DNA of 64,000 nt from Lucifuga dentata (Eukaryota; Chordata; Actinopteri; Ophidiiformes; Bythitidae), in the NCBI GenBank assembly GCA_014773175.1, contig VXCM01000444.1:70102-134101 (forward strand). The letters run 5' to 3'. Both the position numbers and the translations under genes were made by a program. The notes under the pieces were generated by a model. The model saw only the letters and a program-made list of their open reading frames with translations, searched no databases and was not told the origin of the DNA. Position 1 is the first letter of the stretch. Every line of letters starts with the position of its first letter. This document shows positions 12,961 to 26,054 of the stretch, piece after piece.

Positions 12961-15266
12961 ATTTAATTTATTAACTATTATACAGTTCACATAAGGCCTT
13001 CAACTTTAGTCAGACAAATTCCATGGTTTGCTCCTGGTACACAGTAGATAACCTTTCACGTTTCGGCTATTTCACTTTAGTATTTGTTTTGTTCGCATAC
13101 TAATTTCATGTTTTAAAATAGGAGGAGGCTTTATTCCTTCTCCCTTGGTGTGTTTTTAAATCATGCACTAAACTTAAGTGGCCTTAAACCATTCACAAAA
13201 ATTGTAAAAATGGATTTTCAATCATTGAAATACACACTAGAAATGTTTTCTACCATTGACTACAGGGTGGCTTTGGACCTCCCCAAACATACAAACAAAC
13301 AACCATTACAGAGTAGTATGCACTCATGTTTTGCTCAGATTTTCCCAAGTTGTACCAGTCATTCATTCGAGTGATGCAGCAAGATTACATACTCCAATGA
13401 ATCGCATTTTAGTGGGACAGGTGCTTGGTTAGTTCTGTGCCAGTCTTGTTACAGTCTACAGCTCTGAGCAGTCTGAGAGAAGGCCCGGGTTATTCCAGGG
13501 AACACATAAAATGACTGACTCCCAACAACATTGTGATTCCAAAAGTACCAGTAAGTGATGATCCCAAATACTAATGCAACCAGCGATCTAACTAATCTGG
13601 TCAGAGTTGCAACCAAAAACCAAAACAGAGCCACAATCATCCAGGTCCATCTTTACTCATCCTCATTTAAAAGACAGTGCTTCTTCTTAATAACTTCAAT
13701 AGGTAATGGTTAAAAATGTCAGGACTTCATCAACAGTGCCACCACTGAAAATGTACTACTTTTTTTCCATGAAAGGGAGGACAATATGTCAGCACAAAGC
13801 TAATTTATTAGAGCAGGTAGACAGCGGATGGTGCTTCATAATGACTCCCATCCATAAACATTTAATTTCTACTGGTCACTGAATTCAATAGCAGGACTAG
13901 CAGTGACAGTGATTTGAGAATACTAAACTGTCTTTGAGATAAAAGGTCCTTAATATTAGATGTGTACAAAGAACTTGGTTTGATAAACAGCTACAGCATC
14001 CAGCAACACATCCAGCAACCTCTCATATTTCAAGCCTGTGGTTTCCATAGACACCAGATGTAACGTAGGGTCATGTTATGGTATGACTAGGTTACAGTCA
14101 AAAGTGTCACCCCCTGCAACTTTCAGGAGTGACATGGCAAAATTTTTCATTCATCAGTACATGGCAGGCATAGTGTTCTCAGTTCCTATAATAGCCTAAT
14201 TAAACCAAACTTTCCTAGAGATCCACTCCAATCAGCCACAATAGTTAGAAAGAGGACAAACTCTAAAACAAAACAATTTTTCACATGGCTGGATGAACAA
14301 GAAATAGGAGTAGATTCTCCCATCAAATTAAAAGGGACCTCTGGATCAATCAAAAACAAAAGTTTTTACAAAAGGATCTTGTTTCACAAGCCTGCACTAA
14401 TGCCACTTTTAACCACTAAACAAACAATATGGACAATTAATCAATGTGGCATTGTTTTGAATTTAATACTACACTATCAAAAAAGTGCTTCAGATAAGTA
14501 TGCGGATACAAAAACAATTTTGATGTAAACAAAATTTGATCTGCCAAAGCTCTGTAGAGGCAATGGGTATGGCTGTTTGAGTTATGAAATTAAAAACACA
14601 AAAGAAAAAAGTCTGTCCCAAAAATCCCCTTTTGAGGGAAACCAACAGTGATCATTAAAGTGCATCCCTGGATGTGTCCCCCCGTCCCCCTTCCCTCCCC
14701 ATGCTGACCCCTCAAATAGAGCCAATGAGGGACCCCAAAGGCAGACAGAGAGGAACCTCTGTTATATGGAGCTAACTGCTGCTCAAAGGACCTACAGAGG
14801 AGCAGTCTATAAATCCAGTGGCAGTACTTTCACGAGAAAAACTAAAGTAGTACACAGATAAAAAAATATTGTGGCCACAAATCATGTCTTCCAGCTTGAC
14901 ATGGAGGTTTGGATTTCTTGGAAATGTTGAATAAGTGGTGGCTGTTGACAAAAGAAAGGCTTGTTGTGACAGCGCACTCTGCCCTCCACTTCTTCCCTGA
15001 TGTAAATTTTCAGGCTATCAGGGGCTCAGAGGGCAGAGAAAGAGTCGATGATAATGGCAGCAGCATGCCCTGACACACACAAATATGGATACAAGTGGCA
15101 GATTGGGGAAGTGGCAAGTTTTGTAGACACTGCCTAACTTCTCTCTCCACATCCTAGGTTGTCCATGATCAAACATGCATGTGGGTTTTTTTTTTTTTTT
15201 TTTTTAGTATTATGTGTTGGTGAAAAGGTCCAGCATCATCATGGGCACATGTGGTTTCATTGTCTC
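12961..15266 (-). other. arhgap35: arhgap35 3' UTR (inferred)
   Basis: On the minus strand this continues directly after the stop codon at 15269-15267. It lacks transposons and convincing reading frames, as expected of the long 3' UTR of this gene. A minus-strand AATAAA (plus TTTATT at 12967-12972) is a candidate poly(A) signal. The true end was not observed. Confidence 0.45.
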
Positions 15267-18200
15267 TCACAGTGTCTCTTGTTCGGCTTGGGAATGGCGG
15301 GAGTGGGGGTGCTGGTGGAGCGGGGGAAGTAGAGACTGTAGGGGAGACTGAGGTGTGGTCGGTGGGGACTGCTGCAGGGGGCTGAAATGTGTGGTAGTGT
15401 GGGGAGGAGAGGAGCGGTAACAAGAGTAGGCAGAGCTCCCACTGTGGGTGGTGGTGGGCGAGGCAGGCAGGCCTGCTAGGCCCATGGGGGAATCGAGAAG
15501 GGGCTGGTTGTAGAAGAAGAATGCACACTGGTGGATGAAGGTCTCAATGATTGTCTGGTAGGTGCGTGTGGCAGTCAGGGCATCCATAGTGGTGAAGTCT
15601 GGTCTCATGAGGGTGGGCCAGAAGCAGATGGACAAGTTTTCACTGGTCATCAGGTTAACCCTGTTCAGCTGGCTCACCCTGGGAGGAAACACACATGCAC
15701 ACAGACACAGATTTACTCATTCTCATCTGGCTATTGTGCAGCAAAAAGACACAAGTTTCTACTGCCAAAGACAAACAAGTACAGTGGGAACTTACTTGTG
15801 TAAGTGGCTCGTTACATATTTGAATACATCATAATTCTCCCTGGGGAACTTCCGCAGGACATCCTTCATGGTATACAGCCTCTGTTCTCTGTCATTGATC
15901 TCTGCAAATACAGAGGGAAGTTACCATTAAAATCCAGATCTCATCATCGCAGACAGCAATCGTAGGCTGACTTCTCTCACTGTATTGCAAAAAGTACTCA
16001 TTGATTATTTTCCACGTAAGCAAAACATTCCCTCCCCTCTTCCGCCCTAAAGAAATAGTCTTTTTATGTTCCAGTCAAGACCCTCCCAGCCCAGCAGTGT
16101 TTGCTTACTGAAAGCATCCAACAGGTCCACCTGCAGAGCACAAGGCACCAGGGGCTCAGGCAGCTCAGAGAAGAAGCTTTTTAGTGCTCCAGCCACAGTG
16201 TTTATGGAGAAGTCTTTTTCCACTAGGTCTAACCCATGGTCTGCACAAGGAGAATGAGGGAATTAAAGGGATTAGAGAAAGAAAAGCATCAGTAGCTGCT
16301 GTCATCAGGATTGAGCTAAATACATGTCAGGTTGGTGACTCTCTGTTTATGTACTGATTAGGCAGCTGCATATTTACAGATGGGTCAAACAAATCAGATG
16401 AGCAACTCACCCTGTTCAAATTGCCTCTGCATGCTTTCCATCTCTGACTTGTTCCCACTTACGCGGTACAAACCCTCCGTATTCAGGCCTGAAGCAAAAT
16501 AGCGCAGCAAAGAAAAAGAGGAGGAGGCGGGTGGAANACCCTCCGTATTCAGGCCTGAAGCAAAATAGCGCAGCAAAGAAAAAGAGGAGGAGGCGGGTGG
16601 AACAGTGGGAAACAAGGAAAGCACAAAAGTCATGACAAAATTGATGCTGCCAATTTTTGGAACAGTACTAATTATAGAAGAAAACCCTGCATTACTTTCA
16701 CACCACACTGTAGTAATTAACAGGTACAAGAATTACCAATAAGCATATTTAGATGAATCATTAAAGATCACAATATTTACAATAGATTGTAATCTAGACT
16801 TTATAATAAAGTGAATTGCATTCCCCAAAAGAAATGTAATAGAGATATGACTGCACTGCCTACATTCTTCTTCTCAGCAAGACAGACGATATTATGTTAA
16901 AGGACAAAACCGGTAATATTGCATGTTTGAGCCTAATATATATAACCCACATACATGTTATGTTACTGACAACCATTTTCCAGAATATACTACTGGAGTG
17001 GTAAATTTTCACATTTTTCACATTTCAGTTCATCCCAGTATGCTATAAAACTCAACTTGTAGAGACTTGAATCATGTTCAGATAGGTAATCCACACAGCA
17101 AGCACTATGTCTATTAGGTTTTTTTGTCAAAGTAACTTTATTTAACCAGTCCAACACAGAGCTGCACAAAAGACAACGTATGTCTCTGCCAGAAAAGATG
17201 GCTTTTACTGAAAAATTAAAAGAAGCATGCCTTCTACAAGTATTAGAATGTGAAACATTGAATTTTAAGGTGAATGTATCACCTCAACATTTGATTTTGA
17301 AAGATTAGGGGGTTTGGTAAAATGACAGGAAAACTAAAATACTGTTTTATGTTTTGCAAATTGGTTGTCAATAACATAATCTGTGGGTAAATAGTATTTA
17401 TTTGGCTTAAAAATTGCCAGTATGGTCCTTTAACAGCAGTTGAAAGGGGTTAAAGAAAAAATAACAGCTTACCTGTTGTCTCAATGAAGCGGACACACTT
17501 CTCGATGAAGAGTGGGATAGGTCTGTCTGGGGACACCACATTCACTAGAGGGACACCAAAGTAGCTACTCTCTGGGGGCTTGGGAATAGCTGGGCGAGCC
17601 TTTGGTCTTGTTTTCTAAGAGGAAAAAAAAAAGAAAGACAAAGAACTCTGAGGATCTGAAATATCATAATCATGTTGATGCTGAATGACATTCTTTTGCT
17701 TCCAACAAAATATTTGGCTCAGTGCTAGAAACTACACAAAAGACAAATCAGGTGTTCCTCATATTCAGTCATAAGCTAAATGACTAACCCATGATCATTT
17801 CTAAATCCTCAGCACAGTTTATACTCACCAGTTTACATAGAAACAATGTGCAACAGATCTACTGAACTTAGTGTCGCTCTGGTACTCGATGAGATATACA
17901 AGGCCCTTACTGTGCTTTACATTTAGAATTTTTACACCCTGTGGCAGTATGTCTAAAATTTACTGTACTTTTACAAAACATAATGGAATAAGGAATAATT
18001 TCTGTATGACATTAAGAGAATAAATCATAATGAGCTACTACTTCTGGATTAAAAGTGTTCTCTTTTAAAGACTACATTACACACACCTTGGCTGTTCTTC
18101 GCAGGCTTTTCAGGATGTTCCTCTTTTTGGGGTCCTCACTCTCCTCATTTACAAGGCTCTCCCCTTTCAGGGTCCCGTAGTCATCTTCCTTGGACTTTGG

Positions 18201-21200
18201 AAGAGCACCCATCTCATCGTCACTACCTATGAAGCTCGAGCGAAAACTACTGAACTTGCCAAGCCGTTTGGAGCGGTCACGGTAAAGACGAGGTTTCACA
18301 CCTACTGCTGAGAACTTCCTCCTTCGCTCCAAAGAGCTGCTGTCTGCCTCACTGTCTGAGCCATTTCCATTAGAGTGCATCCTGTTGGAGTTGCGGATGG
18401 TGATAATCTTGCCTTGTGTGCTGTCATGTGGCACTGAGTAAATAATCTCTTCATTGCTAGGGCGGGGTTTGGAAACGGCATCAATGGGTTCAGCATAGTC
18501 TGAGGGATCATAGCCTACATCCCCACCAGGTACCCAGGTAACAGCAGAGGGCAGAGAGCGACGATGACCTACTGTATCTGTGTATGGGCTGCGGCTCATC
18601 TTCCGAAAGTCAAAAGTGACACCCGGTTTAACTCTCACTTGGGGGGGTACCTTGTTGTTAATTTTGTTCTCAAAGCAGCTTATATCAGAGATGACAGAGA
18701 TGTCACTGGAATCTAAATCAGGCAGGTTGAAGCCCCCACTATGAGAAGTGAGCGTGCCATCATAGTAGGGTGGAGATGGCTCCACATCATCCTCAGAATC
18801 CAGAAACATAGTGACAGGGCTGGGAGAACTACAGCGTGGGGAGTACACGTTTTCATTGGTGCAGGCTTCAGCTACATTATCATACATGTGCGTGGCCTCC
18901 ACAATGTTGCGTTTCTCTACAACTTCCATGAGAAAAGTTTGGAACATCTCTATCCTGTGCAGGCCTCCCACCACCCCTCCAGCCCCACAGACCACGGTAT
19001 TAAAACGACCCTCAATCTCATGGGCAAGCTCCTCCCCCTGGATTATCTGTTCACGGGAATAGTCACTGTCAGTGAGCTCTGCTTGGCTATCTCCAACTGC
19101 CAGCAGCTGTACTGGAATGATGTCCTGAACCTCACACAAGAATGCACATAGAGTCTCCAGGGAGGCTTTTCGGGAGACTGAGTACACAGCAATGTAGCCA
19201 TGAACTAACCTGCTCTTCCGCAAAGTGAAGGAGGCGTGGTATGAGAGCAGGGAAAGCTCAATAACCAGCTTGTGTCCACCAACTGTCTGCTCCAGCATAA
19301 CAGAGGTGCCACTATTGGACATGGGCCTACAATGCTGAGGCATTAGGAAAGGGGATAAGAGCTGCTCAATGTCATAGGAGTCTCCACACATTAAGCACAT
19401 CACAATGCGAATATCAGCCTCTGGAATGGGCTGGTGGGGAGAGTCTCGAAGACCTGGAGGCTCAGGGAGGAGGGGTGGGGAACTGCTACTAAAGGATGTG
19501 CTCCTCCTTATATCCAGAAGCCCCCTCAGCACCTGGTTGATTTGAGTCTCATTGACATTATGACCATAGCCGACACCAGGAGAGGCAGGGTCTAAAAAGC
19601 TACACTGCAATCTCCTTGCAACCTGCTGTCCCTGTGTTATTAGACTTAAGGCAGTTTCTCCACCAATATCCACATATGATCCAACACCCCTTTTCGTGAC
19701 TAAAAGTAGTGATGTTGGCAATTGAGCTAGCTGGCTATCCCTTCGACCTAGTGTTGATTCCCTAAGTCGCTCAAGGCTTTCAACCACATAGGAGAGGGAC
19801 TCTTTTGAATTATAAAGACACAGACATCCATGAGGAGTGAAAGTGGGTGTGTGGAAGGAATTCACTGGAAGCCGTATATTACCCTCAATCGGCCGTAGGG
19901 TCAGTTCATACATCTTGCCATCTAGGACGTACCGGTCATCATTTGTGCAGAGAGCCCTAATCTCATTGGCAAATTCTCTGGCCAGTCCATCTTTTCCTAG
20001 TATCACAAGGTTAATTCTGTCAGCCTTGGTGTCTCCAAAATGAGATTTAACATCAAAAAATGGGTAACATGTGGGGAAATGTGAAGCTAAGAGTTGTTCA
20101 ATCTTAAAGTCTCCACAATGAGGACTGCTAGGGCATGTCTCCTTGGTAGGATGATACACAAAGTGGATATGCTTCAATACCAGAGCATCTCTTTCAGCTG
20201 GAAGCTTTTGTAAGGTTTTGAACCTCTGTTCCTCCCCTAACACCTCCTGGATTGCCCCCATCTTCTCTTTGCTGGGCTTGGCATCCACCTCAAGCTCATA
20301 AAAAAGCTCAGAGTACTCTAGCAACAGCTCCTGGAAGTCTTCTTTAGCACGGTCAATGATCTCCTTTTGGTGACGGTTGTACAGGTCCAAGTACTCTGGC
20401 TCCTCAAGCCACTGGTAGAACTCTTCATTCATGATAAAGCTGCGTGCCTCCTCCCAGGGTTTTCCAGGTGTCACAAAGGGAGAAGAAGCCAACTTCTGTT
20501 TAAACTCCAGCCTTATCTCTGCCCGTCTGCACTCATTCCGCAAATGTTCCAGGTGGGCATTAAATATATCCTCTGCTTCTGCAGTCTCCAGTAGGTCTGA
20601 AGGGATTCGCTCATCCTCCATGTTGTCAATGTGATTTGTATCCTCCCATGGCGAGTCTTCCAAAACAACAAACCAGTGAGCAAAATGCTGCTTGGACTCT
20701 AAAACCTTCTGTACTCCAGACCAACTCAGCTGATCTATTTCATCCAAGTCAGGCACCAAAGAACTAAGTGCTAAAGGAAGAGTACTTAAGTATATTTTGC
20801 GACGCCTCTCAATATGTTCCTGCTTCAGACGGTAGACATGCTGTTGAAAAAGCTTTTTGCATTTTGCTGTACCCTCCAGAAAGACATATTCTTTGTACTC
20901 TGGGGAGGTGTTCATGCGTCGACTGGTATTTAACCAGGTTTCATTGTGATTCTTTACTATTCGATTGATTAGCCACTCATAGCGATCCTTGGCAGAAGCT
21001 ATTTGTTGACTCTGGAGCTTTAGAGCTTCAAAATAGGGAATGATCTTGGGCTTACCCCTGCTTTTATCAATAAGTTGCACCAAAGTGAGGAAGGCAAGGT
21101 CAACATTTATATTTGAGCGTGCAGATGTCTCAACTACTGGCAGACTCTTTTTAGTGATAGCAAAGGTATGTGCATCTTTGATATACCGTTCAACTCCTTC

Positions 21201-21806
21201 ATCACATTTGGTGAGAACCAGCACGATGGGCTTCTTAGTCTTGCTAAGCTGACCGTAAAGGTTAGTGACAAATTTCAGCTGGTCATCAAAGTTGCGATTC
21301 ATACCCCGACTGACGTCAACACAAAGCAAGAATCCATCAACCTGCAGCTTTCCCTCAGGCATTTGTTTCTGCTCAAAGTCTTGCTCCAGTCCCAACTGGT
21401 CTGTACAAAAGTACATGAGCTTCTCTGCTGAAGCTAGCTTGGTTGCAGCTGCCCTTTTGATATAGGGCTGCATAGCAGTGCTACGGTGTGGCTGAAACGT
21501 CTGGTCATCGATGAATTCTGTTTGCTCAACAACATGCATTCGGCACTCTGGCCCCTCCTCCAGAACCCGTGAAACCTCTCCCCAAAACAGGAAATGATCA
21601 TTATTTACTACTCGACCCCCAAAGTCACTGGTGCTCAACACTGAAGTGTGGTCAAGATAGAAGTCATCAGCACTAGGCCGCACATAGCGATTACACAAGC
21701 AGGACTTGCCAACCCCACACTGCCCCTTCTCTTTCTCTGTTCCTGACAAACCCACAACAATAAGGTTGTAAATGGGCGATCGGGCATCTTGCTTCTTCGC
21801 CATCAT
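15267..21806 (-). CDS. arhgap35: arhgap35 (p190RhoGAP-A / GRLF1)
   Basis: Complete coding sequence in six exons read right to left: 21806-18087, 17614-17473, 16488-16411, 16240-16109, 15901-15796, 15678-15267. The sum is 4590 nt, or 1529 residues (human protein about 1500). The first exon encodes an N-terminal GTPase-like domain with the P-loop ending GVGKS at residues 31-35, four FF domains, two pseudo-GTPase regions and a tyrosine-containing stretch ([21 protein letters not shown]) that in the mammalian protein binds p120RasGAP once phosphorylated. Exons 2-6 encode the RhoGAP domain; the arginine finger is R1296 in LYRVSGNK. The protein switches off Rho GTPases downstream of adhesion and Src signalling. 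Translation starts at tandem ATG codons (MMAKKQD); the open frame further upstream has no ATG. The proline-rich tail ending QAEQETL is ARHGAP35-like, not ARHGAP5-like. Exon 3 is followed by an artefactual duplication (see N at 16537). Confidence 0.96.
16472..16602. repeat. Artefactual 65-bp duplication around N at 16537
   Basis: 16472-16536 and 16538-16602 are identical and separated by one N. The block holds the first bases of arhgap35 exon 3 and its acceptor, so a false second partial exon and acceptor appear upstream. This is the signature of two contigs butted together without merging their overlap. Confidence 0.9.
16897..17433. mobile_element. TTAA-flanked MITE, copy 2, in arhgap35 intron 2
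   Basis: 537 bp from TTAAAGGACAAAACCGGTAA to CCAGTATGGTCCTTTAA, with the same interior as copy 1 (for example GAACTGAAATG on the minus strand, and CATCTCTGCCAG-like text). It is inserted 39 bp from the donor of coding exon 2 (exon end 17473). No coding capacity. Confidence 0.75.
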
Positions 21807-22001
21807 TATCGTCCGCTGACACTCATCCTGCCATAAACAGGCACTGTATAAGGGAGTACACTTGAATGTTTGTCCATAAAGCTGCTGATCCACAGAGGAG
21901 ATCAGATTTCAATTTCTCCTACTGGACTTCAATTTTAATAAACAGCAGTGCAGAGATATGAGAAGACGGTTCTTTCATTCATTCCTTGTATGACTCAGAC
22001 C
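21807..22001 (-). other. arhgap35: arhgap35 5' UTR part of the first coding exon
   Basis: A strong minus-strand acceptor (TTTCTGGGTTTTTTTCAG) ends at 22002. The exon would begin at 22001 and run through 195 untranslated bases to the tandem ATG at 21806. No upstream in-frame ATG occurs between them. Confidence 0.65.
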
Positions 22002-24223
22002 CTGAAAAAAACCCAGAAAAACAAAAAAGAAAATCAGACATTGGCATAATAAGGAACCTTTATTCTATTTTAATGGTCATTTCCTCTGTATAACAAATCA
22101 GGTTAAATATATATTCCCTTTCAATGATGAAAACCAGGTAGCTTATTTATAAAGAATTAGAGTTGGGGTGTGTGATTATGATGCCATGTCCATAAACACA
22201 GCTGAATTTGAAATTTTATATTTTGATATAAAAGAGAATATATTTCAATATGCTCTAATCCTATTTTTGATCATGATGCAAGATTTTATCTAGCAGACAA
22301 ATTTTTACAGAAACATTACAATCTGCCAGAAACAGAACCAATAGTTGAATTATTTACAAAAACTGATAAAGTGTAACAATGATCATCACCTCATTAATAT
22401 TATTAATATCCACACTGTTGTTATCAAACACTGCTGTCAAAAACTGCTGTAGTTCTGGCAGCTTATCCAGCCCTATGCAAAAGCATAAGCTAGAGACTCG
22501 CCCTTCAGTCATAATATCTCTTGACTAGGGTATGGATTTTAACTGCACAAGCAATGACCATATTAAGCTAAATTAGGGATATAGAGCACAATGAAATGAA
22601 GTTTGCAGTTTTCATCGAATTATCAGTGTTTGTCCGGTCAAATTCAAATAAATGCCTAGATTAATCCAGCATCAAAATCCTGTAAGGAAGCATGGTGGGA
22701 GTGGTGTCCTTTAAACGAGAATGTCAGCTGATCAATGAATGTAGTGACAAGCATGAAAATGACTATGTTATGAACTCCTTAGTCACCATTTTTCAACCTA
22801 AGTGAACACTTATTAGAGATTGTACTGAGACAGCACCCATCAGCACCATCTTTAAAGACAAAATAATGGTATATCTTATGGATGAAGGGTAGTTCCTAAA
22901 ACAGAGGGTCAGACATGTAGAATGTAGAGACACTGAATTAAACACCCTATTAAAACATTCATCTTATTGCCCTCTGTTACTTTGGCATTTATTAAATTCT
23001 GACACAATGGAGGCAGAAATGAACAACTGCGGAATTAGATTTAAAAAACAACGTGATGCACTGAAAACAAACAACATAACTTCAAAAAAAACATTATGGG
23101 ATCATAATGAAATGTATACCCTGACACATGAAGTAAGCAAACATTTGAAACAAACAGCTTTGGAGGGGTCAAAAGCAACCATGGGCTGTCCACACCACTC
23201 AGCTGAGCTAGGCCTGATACCCAAATGAACAGACAAGTTCTTTGCACACCGGATCTCAGCATCTAAACACTTGCACTTTACTAAACTGGACATCCAAACA
23301 CATTCATGAAACCCACTGAGATAAATCTGTAACATTACATGTTCTGCAAAGGATTAACAGTTAACACGAGCTATAGGGTGCGTAGAGAGGGGCTGACCAC
23401 GCCAGGCCTGCTGTCTACATAATGAAATTGCAGTCTGGGATACCTTCTCCTCACCGATTGACAGTTAATAGAGGAAATTTATTTACTCAGCTGTTCAGGG
23501 CATAGCACCATCGCCTGAGTGGTAAATAGATAAAGAAGAGGAGAGAATAGGTAGGCTACATACCATCGCATTTCTTCCTTTCTCTCCTTGCATCTGTCAG
23601 GTCAGCTCTTGCCGCAGCCCTCGCCGCCTGATGTGCATAAGCATAAAGCCGCAGAATGCACAAGGAATCCTCTCAGTTCACAAATAATACTGACAATACT
23701 ACAACGAAAGCAATGGAACTATTTCACTTAAAAATCAATTACCTGTGCTTGTATTCTCTTGTGTGGCATCAATATTTTCTTTGCAATAAAACACGAGAGA
23801 AGGAAATAAATATCCGAAATAAAAGCACAGTCCACTGTTGTTCTCACAAAGGTTTCTCCTCTTCAGAAATGCAGGCGTATTAAAAATCTGCTTAACCGTC
23901 CTCTTGTCGGTTCACCACGTTGCTTTTTCAATAATTATTCTGTCCATTGTTGTGCCCACATAATGCTGGGTCGGTCGTGCACACGAGACAACGGTGAGTT
24001 TCATGCAGTCGCCGTGGTGTTTCGTCTGAAATAGGCATGTATCACAACAAAATAGTTCATGTCCTTCATAAATTTATCGACCGATTGCGTGTGTGAAAGT
24101 GGTATTTCTGCCAGCTTTCCGATAATGGCGGCGGCCCTCCTCCCCGGACCTAGCTCTCCTCTTCTTTTCTTTGGGAAAAGGGAGCTGCGGAGACAGAAGC
24201 AGCGGAGAGAGAGAGAGACTCAC
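22002..24223 (-). other. arhgap35: arhgap35 intron 1, with a possible alternative first exon
   Basis: This interval lies between the 5' UTR exon donor and the acceptor at 22001. It is mostly unique AT-rich sequence. A GC-richer island at 23564-23640 ends on the minus strand in a consensus donor (GATGGTATGT, GT at 23563-23562) and could be an alternative non-coding first exon. Small open frames here have no support. Confidence 0.4.
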
Positions 24224-24330
24224 CCAGCGGCGCCCTCACACAACTGCAGCACGTCGCTCCGCTCCTTAGATCACCGTTACACTGCCTCTGCCGGCCTCCT
24301 CCAAAGTAATCGATTAACTACATTTTAAAA
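24120..24330 (-). promoter_or_regulatory. arhgap35: Probable arhgap35 promoter / first non-coding exon
   Basis: This is the only strongly GC- and CpG-rich patch between about 22 and 31 kb. On the minus strand it contains GCCGCTGG followed by GTGAGT, a consensus donor with exon end at 24224. On the plus strand it carries ATAATGGCGGCGGCC, a YY1-like motif common near housekeeping promoters. The start site cannot be placed from sequence alone. Confidence 0.5.
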
Positions 24331-24460
24331 GTACTGGAATTATAATTTTTTATTTTTTTGGCTTAATATTAGATGGGAAAAGCCTTTTGTTACTAAGCAA
24401 CTTTAGTAGTTTCTCGGTACCGTTAGTTAAAACTTGGGGATGCAGCCCCCAACAAGTTGT

Positions 24461-25055
24461 TTAAAGGACCATACCATGCATTTTGCATGTTTGAGTTTAA
24501 TATATTCAATCTTCATACATGTAAGATTACCAACATCATTTCCCAAGCTACTGGAACAGTGAGTTATTTTTTTTTCCTACCTTCCAGATCGCCATTTCAG
24601 TTCATTCTGGTACGCTATTAAAATCAATTTGTTGATACTTGAAACGTTCTTGGGATGGGGTAATCCATCATCGTGAACAACACGTGTATTCAGGTTTTTT
24701 TTAAGGTTTCTAAGATTTTTTTGTTTTTTTGCGGAAGTTTTGTAATTTTAGCGTTTAAGCGCAATAAAAAGCGTGGAATGAGTGTATGTCTCCACCGGGG
24801 AATATAGTCCCAGAAAGACGACCTGCGTTTCGTTTATCAAAAAATGTAAACGACCGTGACTTCATAAGACTGCGTAAGGATTAGCAGGCGAAACATTAAT
24901 TTTTAAGGTGGGTGTATCCTTGAATATTTGATTTTGAAAGATTAAGAGATTTTGCAAAATATCAGGAAAGCTGAAATACGGTTTTATCTTGTGGGAAATG
25001 ACTGTCAGTAACCTTTCATGTATGAAAATTGAATATATTAGGCTCAATGTAGGCT
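24461..25055. mobile_element. TTAA-flanked MITE, copy 3, beside the arhgap35 promoter
   Basis: The left end TTAAAGGACCATACCATGCA is intact. The interior matches copies 4 and 5 closely, including GGGGAATATAGTCCC and TTAGCAGGCGAAAC. The right terminal repeat has decayed: after TATTAGGCTCAATGTAGGC the GGTCCTTTAA end is missing. The start lies about 160 bp upstream of the presumed arhgap35 first exon. Confidence 0.7.
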
Positions 25056-26054
25056 TTAACGTTAGCCTGCTGGTCCAAATGTCTTATCTCTATTTTCAGA
25101 CTATATCGGGCGATTAAAGTTAACAAATATAATGCAAATTTGAAGACAGAAAAACTGAGTTTGGAGTCTAAATATTCCCCAATTTTCAATTAGGTGATAA
25201 ATGACAGGTTTATTTGTTACTCCTAGACATTGACAGGAGCGGGAAAAACAAAATTAGGCTAACATTAGGTAACTGCTAAAGCTAGCTTGGCCTTGGCTAC
25301 TTCTAATGGTATTAACTAAACTATAAGTCATTATTCCAACAGGTAACTAACTTAACTCGTTACAGACCATTACCTTACTTGTTCTAGACCAGTGAGACAA
25401 GGTCTAAACCAGTGGTTCTCAAACTGTGGCATGAGTAACACCAGTTGCACCTGGAGCGCTCCTCATGGTATGCCAGCTAACCAGGAAAATTAATGGAAAT
25501 TCTGTAATTGTGGAAAATTGTTCACAAATGAAATTAGTTTCAATAAGCAGAATTTTTTGGTTTAATAATTATTCTCTTTTAATTAAGAACTTTAAAAAAA
25601 AAATGAAATTAGCCCAACTTGGCCCTTGTGTACACAATATATTTAAGCATAAATGCTTATGTTTTTACTTTTGTAGTGGCCAGAGATGAGAGGTGTTGGT
25701 GTGATTTGTAAATGAAGAAACCCATTTCCCATTTTGTTTTCACTGGTGAAGGTATGAATGTAGGCACAAATACACACACACACAAGATTTTTCTGTGATT
25801 TTGTTAGAGCTGGTGGCTTGTTGGTGAGGTTCTACTTAGAAGTTTTGGTTTGGTTTGGTTTGCCTGCCAGGTTCAAAATGCTCGAGAACCACAGGTCAAA
25901 ACTTATCCAGTCTACAACCCATGTAACAGGTCACTAGATATATAAATATAGATAGATATACGCATGTGGAGTATCTGCTGAAAAGTTAGGCTTTGGAAGT
26001 GTTAATTAATTAATTGTTAAATTGCATATTTTTGGTACATTGCATATTTTTGGC

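Noticed and set aside
15169..15528. Proline-rich frames overlapping the last arhgap35 exon
   Set aside because: They are alternative frames of the proline-rich tail and the 3' UTR.
18741..21465. Several plus-strand open frames of 66-136 codons opposite arhgap35
   Set aside because: They are shadows of the 3.7-kb coding exon on the other strand, with no splice or family support.
21807..21893. In-frame N-terminal extension of arhgap35
   Set aside because: The upstream in-frame codon at 21893 is GTG, not ATG, and the family starts at the tandem ATG at 21806.
23941..24000. Plus-strand donor-like AACGGTGAGTT near 23992
   Set aside because: No plus-strand exon or acceptor partner is seen; probably chance, though a divergent non-coding transcript is possible.
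24059..24328. Plus-strand frame beginning MAAALLPGP-like in the GC-rich patch
   Set aside because: The sequence is better explained as the arhgap35 promoter/first exon on the minus strand; the frame is low-complexity and ends without a donor in phase.
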